Assembly: GCA_015179045.1 (NCBI GenBank)
Contig: WHUZ01000108.1
Coordinates: 124,001-188,000, forward strand
DNA from: Kalaharituber pfeilii
Taxonomy: Eukaryota > Ascomycota > Pezizomycetes > Pezizales > Pezizaceae
Direction: 5' to 3'
DNA length: 64,000 bases
Numbering within the stretch: position 1 is the first letter of the stretch; each line of letters begins with the position of its first letter. Positions 59,543 through 64,000 of this stretch are shown here, in pieces. Under the pieces are notes generated by a model. That model saw only the letters and a list, made by a program, of their open reading frames with translations, had not been told where the DNA came from and did no database searches. Position numbers and translations under genes: made by a program.

Positions 59543-59626
59543 GTCCCTGTAGCTCAGTGGTAAGCAGCGAGCGATTGCAGAAAAGCACCTATCGCTAGGT
59601 CGGTCGTTCGAATCGGCCCAGGGACT
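59543..59626 (+). tRNA. tRNA-Cys (anticodon GCA) with a 10-nt intron
   Basis: The acceptor stem is a perfect 7-bp pair, GTCCCTG with CAGGGAC. The D arm is GCTC/CAGC (one mismatch). The anticodon stem is AGCGA/TCGCT, with T32 T33 GCA (59577-59579) and G37. An intron AAAAGCACCT (59581-59590) sits right after position 37, the usual place in nuclear tRNAs. The variable loop is AGGTC. The T arm is GGTCG-TTCGAAT-CGGCC. A run of T shortly downstream fits a polymerase III terminator. Confidence 0.85.
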
Positions 59627-59790
59627 TATCTTTTTCGGTTTCTCTATTCTGCACAACGCAAGCTATGCCAGTTAGATGCAGCCCAAAGCCTGCATCAAAA
59701 TATATGATCAGTGCATTGAATCTGAATACGCTTTTACAAATCTACCACGTAGTCTCGTAACCACCTATCACGCATTCTTCGACATACTTT

Positions 59791-59825
59791 CTTTTTATTT
59801 TTTATGTCAGTACTCGCGTGCCGCC
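59791..59825 (-). mobile_element. 35-bp LINE family A micro-insertion
   Basis: The target duplication TCGACATACTTT lies at 59779-59790 and 59826-59837. Only half of the 3' hairpin is retained. It lies between the tRNA and the oxidase gene. Confidence 0.9.
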
Positions 59826-60030
59826 TCGACATACTTTGCTAGTGATGATTAGTGCATCCCACCTGATAGCTTTACTATGGTCGCGGATTAATTAGTGATG
59901 GTGACGAAAGATCTGAGTAAGTGGCGACTCTTACGTCGTCAATCTCCACATTCTGAACTGATATTTCGTCAGGTCTTCCCTTCCTCACGCGCTCACACAA
60001 TTTTCGATAGCCTTTACTCTATTCCTCGCT

Positions 60031-61353
60031 ATGAAACATATAGACATTGCAGACATCCTTGTGGACATGTCGCGCTGCCGTCCAGTAACGTACGGCCGCG
60101 GCCCCGAAGCAACCATCACTCCTAAGCCCACTCCCAACCAAGCCCCGACAAACAAACGCATCCTCGTTATCGGAGGAGGAGTCATTGGGTTAGTGACGTC
60201 GTGGCTCTTGCTGGACCAAGGGCACCAAGTGACCATCCTCGCCCATGATTGGTCAGACCTCAAGAAGGGTGTGAAATTGCCGTCCCAAGTTGCCGGCGCG
60301 CTATGGGAGTACCCCCCAGGGGGCTGCGGCATGACTGAGATCCAAGCCCCGGGCAACGCGCACTCGACACTTGAGGATTACCGCAAGTGGGCTGTGGAGA
60401 GCTTCGACGTGTACCACCAAATGGCGGTGGCGGATGGGGGGAAGGACGCGGAAGCATTCGGGCTGCACATTCGGTCGCTGGACATGTGTTTGCTGAATCC
60501 GGTCACTCACGAGGATCACCGGGACAAGTTCGAGGGGATCAAAAGGGAGAGCGAGAAGCAGCCGCATCTGTGGCGGCTGAAGGTGTATAATACTGAGCCC
60601 GAACTTGAAAAGAAGTTGAAGCAGATTGGCGTCGTGAAGGAGTACGATACCGGGATTGTGACAGTGTATGAGCATCTTGCACCAACAATCGACTCGGAAA
60701 AGGGGATGGAGCGACTGATGGAGCTTGTGCAGATGAAGGGTGCCAGGATGGTGACTAGGGAGCTGCAAGGGGATCTGCTTGACCAGGAGATCGCACTGCG
60801 GCATGAATTCAAGGCCGACGCAATCGTGAATGCATCGGGACTGGGGTCTGTTGAGCTGGCAAGTGACTGCCAGGTCTTCCCTGTCCGTGGCGGCGTGCTA
60901 CGGGTGCGGAACGAGGTCCACGGGCATTTCACCGGCCTTGACCGCTCTCTCCTCCTTCCCGCCCAACATAACAAAGACGATGCCATCGCTGACGTCGTAT
61001 ATATCGTCCCCCGCTCCGACGAGACCATCGTCCTGGGCTCCATCATCCACTCCGAGGAATGTACTGACCTTCTCATCGACGATCCTGCAGTTCAAGGGGT
61101 TCGCCACCGCTGTACTTCTTTCCTCCCAATGCTCAAGGACGCCAGGTTGTGCGAGGAGAATCCATTTGCGCAGGGGCTGCGGCCTTTCTCACATCTGAAT
61201 GTGAGGGTGGAGAGAGAAGGGCGGAAGGGGCCGCGGGGGAGCAGGATCATACATAATTATGGGCATGGTGGATCGGGGTGGACGTTGGCGTTTGGGTGTG
61301 CGGCGGATTGTGTCAGCTTGGTGGAGGAGGTACTGGGTGAGGAGCCAGAGTAG
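60031..61353 (+). CDS. FAD-dependent D-amino-acid oxidase family protein, 440 aa
   Basis: This is a single exon with no intron. The FAD-binding GGGVIG is at residues 48-53. An Arg in YIVPR (about 328) matches the carboxylate-binding Arg of DAO. The DAO family signature IIHNYGHGGSGWTLAFGCA is complete near the C-terminus (from about 406). The enzyme would oxidatively deaminate D-amino acids to 2-oxo acids with H2O2 formation. Typical DAOs are about 340-370 aa; this one has about 40 extra N-terminal residues before the FAD motif and some inserts. A second Met at residue 13 is an alternative start. The C-terminus (GEEPE) lacks the peroxisomal SKL-type signal usual in fungal DAO, so the location is unclear. 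A D-aspartate oxidase relative is possible. Codon use appears GC-rich compared with the surroundings. Confidence 0.88.
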   Translation: MKHIDIADILVDMSRCRPVTYGRGPEATITPKPTPNQAPTNKRILVIGGGVIGLVTSWLLLDQGHQVTILAHDWSDLKKGVKLPSQVAGALWEYPPGGCGMTEIQAPGNAHSTLEDYRKWAVESFDVYHQMAVADGGKDAEAFGLHIRSLDMCLLNPVTHEDHRDKFEGIKRESEKQPHLWRLKVYNTEPELEKKLKQIGVVKEYDTGIVTVYEHLAPTIDSEKGMERLMELVQMKGARMVTRELQGDLLDQEIALRHEFKADAIVNASGLGSVELASDCQVFPVRGGVLRVRNEVHGHFTGLDRSLLLPAQHNKDDAIADVVYIVPRSDETIVLGSIIHSEECTDLLIDDPAVQGVRHRCTSFLPMLKDARLCEENPFAQGLRPFSHLNVRVEREGRKGPRGSRIIHNYGHGGSGWTLAFGCAADCVSLVEEVLGEEPE

Positions 61354-61951
61354 TTGAGGTTGAAGTTCAAAGTGATCCTCGCAGATGTTATATAAGTAGA
61401 CATGGTATGTTTTAGTGCGGTTATTAGTACTTAGCATATAATGGTTACATATAATGGTATTGTGCATTAACCTGGAGCTGGGCAGATTGTATTTAGACTA
61501 TTAGCTCTCGTTCAATGGACAAGGCACAAATATTGAATCAAAATAAATAATTGGAGGAAGAATGCCGTCCAGCCTGCTGGCATTGCTATACTGCAGGCGC
61601 AGATATCACCCTTGAGGTTGCGCGTCCTACAAACGCTTGTTTCATCCAAATTGATGCGAAAGGCTGGTCGCGTTTGTCTGCTGCAATTTGATGCACCTTT
61701 GGGTAGCCTGCTGATACGTGCTAGATATGTACTTGATTGCAGTGTGCTGTACCTGTATCACTAGGACATGCAGTACTGTCTTCTACCAGTTTGCGCATAA
61801 CAGGGAAATTGCGCACTTCGGAACATCAGGATTTTCGCAGTAGCGACTGCCAATGTGAATATCATGAAACTGTAGGATAAGGTTTTAAGCATATTTTGAA
61901 ATACAGTCCACTCTTATGTTTGCATTTACGGGAGGATGAAATAGTGTAGCG

Positions 61952-62003
61952 CTTTTTGATTTTTTAATTATTTATTTTATTTTTTTTTCATATCCTTACT
62001 CAC
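61952..62003 (-). mobile_element. 52-bp LINE-tail micro-insertion
   Basis: The target duplication ATAGTGTAGCG lies at 61941-61951 and 62004-62014. The insert is mostly T-rich and ends with ATATCCTTACTCAC, the complement of the very end of family A. Confidence 0.8.
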
Positions 62004-62380
62004 ATAGTGTAGCGTACAGAGATATGCTTGATGACGTCTCTGCTTATCAAACTAGAAATAGAGTGGCTAGAGTGGTGAAATGGTCAGTTATGCATTGCCA
62101 TATGCGCAAGATTATATTTACCAAGTTTGGCACTGGATATTGAGTATGGCGGGAGACGTGTGGCTGAAAATGTTCGGAAATACTGGTGATTTGAGGGTAA
62201 TGAAGGAGAACAGGCAAGAGAACAGGTTTGAACGCGGGTGGAGAGTGCTTTTGAGGTCAAGCCATATGGAACACAGGATATAAGCATGTCTTCGGGCACA
62301 TTCTTATATCAGCAATATTGTTCTGAGCAAAATTGCTTGGCAGTCCCTTCGCTAGCTGCTAGTACCAGTATATCCCGTTA

Positions 62381-62436
62381 TTTTTTTTTTTTTTTTATAT
62401 CAATACTCGCATGCCGGCCTATGGGCTATGGCGAGG
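62381..62436 (-). mobile_element. 56-bp LINE family A micro-insertion
   Basis: The target duplication TATATCCCGTTA lies at 62369-62380 and 62437-62448. Confidence 0.9.
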
Positions 62437-63401
62437 TATATCCCGTTAGCTAGCATTAGAATGTAACTTATGTACCGCATATAGGGAAAATATGCAGTCA
62501 TATGCAGATTCGATAGACGAATAGAGAACGTGATGGCTAGAATTATCAATTGTCACCTTGCCACCTGGTGCAACCGGTCTCAGTAATTACGCTTAGCCGC
62601 CACTCAGTGGTAGAGTCCTTCAATAATTCTGTAAATACGACACTTTATATGGACCTCTTCGCTTGAATCACGAATGTTTGTACCTAGGGAGCTAGCTAGG
62701 TCCGGCGGCAGCGGAAATCTCCCAATGGAATTTATTTCCAAGAACATCCCTTTGATTTGAGCAACGCTCACGCCTACTAAACGTGCGAAAAATCCTGAAA
62801 CCGTTTCTCCGCAGCCCACGCAGTTGGATCGAAGGATGCAAAAAAGGCTGTCAAGACGAAGAGGGAACGCTGAATATCTACCATGCAGATTGGGCTAAAT
62901 AGCTGAATGTATCGGTTTTTTGATCGGTAACTTCACTGACCGTGATCCGGCGCATTACCGGGATCCGGCGCACTTCCGGAATTAAAATAACAGCCTCCTG
63001 TAAGACCAAATCTTCATAGAAGATAACCAAATTGCACATACAGCTTGGAGAGGTATAGGAAAGTAACTTCCGCACCTCAGTTAGCCAATTGGAAATTTTG
63101 AATGATACTCTACGGTGGTAGTTGCCCAATTAGACATCTGAACCTTATGCAGGTATAAAATGACAAGATGGTTATTTAGGACCTTGAGCAAGTGCATATA
63201 CCTTTAATAGTATGTATTCAGTAGATGTGGAATGTTTCATGATAATTGGATACATATGAAACAAGTGGTGTGCCAATATCTATACATATATTTTTACTAC
63301 TAGAAGTGAATTTTGATATTCAGTTTGTATATAATTTTAAGAATATGAGACATGTTCAGATTGCTCTAGAGATATTTGGAGGAGTTTTGTTTGCGGGGAG
63401 G

Positions 63402-63870
63402 TGCCACGCTGCAGATAGGAGGAAGTATTGGAGCGCAGAGCACGTGGCACTTGAGTGTAGGGATTGGAGAAGCCCAAGAAAAAAGCCAAGGGCGCGGATT
63501 AAATTTGGCGGTTCAACCGCAAGCTAATGGGAGGCTCGAGAGCAGCCACCAGAACCCTCGAGACCACGGAAGAGAGGGCAAGCCACTAGTGGGCGCCACC
63601 AAGCCACAGCACAGTCCCTCTCTAGTTGGTTTCCCGTTTGGGTGATCCCTTTGTGGTAGTCATGGGCAGGCAGCGAAGGGATGCTCAGTATATAGAAGGG
63701 GAGAGGGAGACGCTGGTCCTCCCTCTCCAAGCCGCGTGAGTTGCGAAAATCACCCCCCATACCTTTGTTTTCTACACATATATGCCCGGTGCCTTATGAC
63801 CAGTCGCAACTACAGAACTCGCTCACAAACCTCTCGCTCACAAACACCAAACGCTATATCGACATCCACC
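63402..63870 (+). other. Possible LTR or promoter leader at the right edge
   Basis: It starts near TGCCACGCTGCAG, is GC-richer than the region to its left, has a TATATAG-type box at about 63692, and leads into an ATG at 63871. This could be the 5' LTR and leader of an LTR retrotransposon or an ordinary gene promoter. The window ends before this can be decided. Confidence 0.3.
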
Positions 63871-64000
63871 ATGCACGCTGGGCCATCTGCTGGGCAAATG
63901 GGTTTGTTCGACGAACAAGTCCCAGAAACCCCACCAGCAAACCAGAACGCAGCACCCGCCACAGCACCCTCCGCAGCACCCTCCGCGGCTATAGACGAGG
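63871..64000 (+). CDS. N-terminal end of an unknown protein (cut by window end)
   Basis: An ATG in good context (CATCCACCATG) opens a frame to the window end. It begins MHAGPSAGQMGLFDEQ and continues with an Ala/Pro-rich stretch with repeated APSA units. Such starts are seen in gag proteins but are not diagnostic. Confidence 0.35.
   Translation, partial: MHAGPSAGQMGLFDEQVPETPPANQNAAPATAPSAAPSAAIDE

Larger units (their letters stand above)
61354..63401. other. Intergenic with two LINE micro-insertions
   Basis: Apart from 61952-62003 and 62381-62436, no gene or repeat family was recognised. A (G)TGATCCGGCGCATTACCGGGATCCGGCGCA-like tandem of two short units is at about 62940-62975. Confidence 0.35.

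Noticed and set aside
59543..59626. tRNA with anticodon GAT or TGC
   Set aside because: Other foldings lack T33 or leave a wrong variable loop. Only the Cys(GCA) fold with a post-37 intron satisfies all arms.
13141..62436. Short LINE tails as SINEs
   Set aside because: They have no A/B box or tRNA-like head, and longer copies with the same 3' end encode ORF1 or ORF2, so they are truncated LINEs.

Overview
This window looks like gene-poor, transposon-rich nuclear DNA of a filamentous ascomycete. The basis is short GT-AG introns (about 45-290 bp), fungal gene families (a type-3 copper tyrosinase, a DHA1-type MFS transporter, a D-amino-acid oxidase, a ZNFX1/Hrr1-type helicase), and Tad-like non-LTR retrotransposons with poly(A) ends. 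A truffle-like Pezizomycete is my best guess, but that is inference.

I support six intact protein genes, two broken genes and one tRNA. The intact genes are: a 2029-aa CCCH/NFX1 zinc-finger SF1 helicase (6212-12682, +, six exons); a three-zinc-finger protein of 340 aa (20213-21355, -, three exons); a tyrosinase of 656 aa (24435-26819, -, seven exons); a class I methyltransferase of 366 aa (37070-38460, -, two exons); an MFS transporter of 553 aa (45713-47563, +, three exons); and a single-exon D-amino-acid oxidase of 440 aa (60031-61353, +). A membrane-protein gene (17576-19090, -) is broken by a very small LINE insertion. A phosphosulfolactate-synthase (ComA)-like gene (53767-54284, +) is decayed. 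A tRNA-Cys(GCA) with a 10-nt intron lies at 59543-59626. A possible LTR-element leader and coding start sits at the right edge.

Most of the rest is mobile DNA. LINE family A has an RNase H and zinc-knuckle ORF2 end and a conserved 3' hairpin before poly(A). It is present in about 27 copies, many cut down to 26-67 bp but still flanked by target-site duplications. LINE family B has a different 3' hairpin and six or seven copies, including a full-length 1.4-kb ORF1-only copy at 31469-32853. TA-flanked DNA elements fall into several groups: T1 (terminus TGGTGCCGGAAGTT) with transposase remnants; T2 with about 100-bp inverted ends; pogo-like MITEs starting CAG; and a foldback MITE.

Nested insertions are common. 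At 21753-23587 two family A copies interrupt a family B copy. At 28453-30243 a LINE sits in a T2 element, which sits in a T1 element. The genes look unrelated to one another and do not form an obvious cluster.
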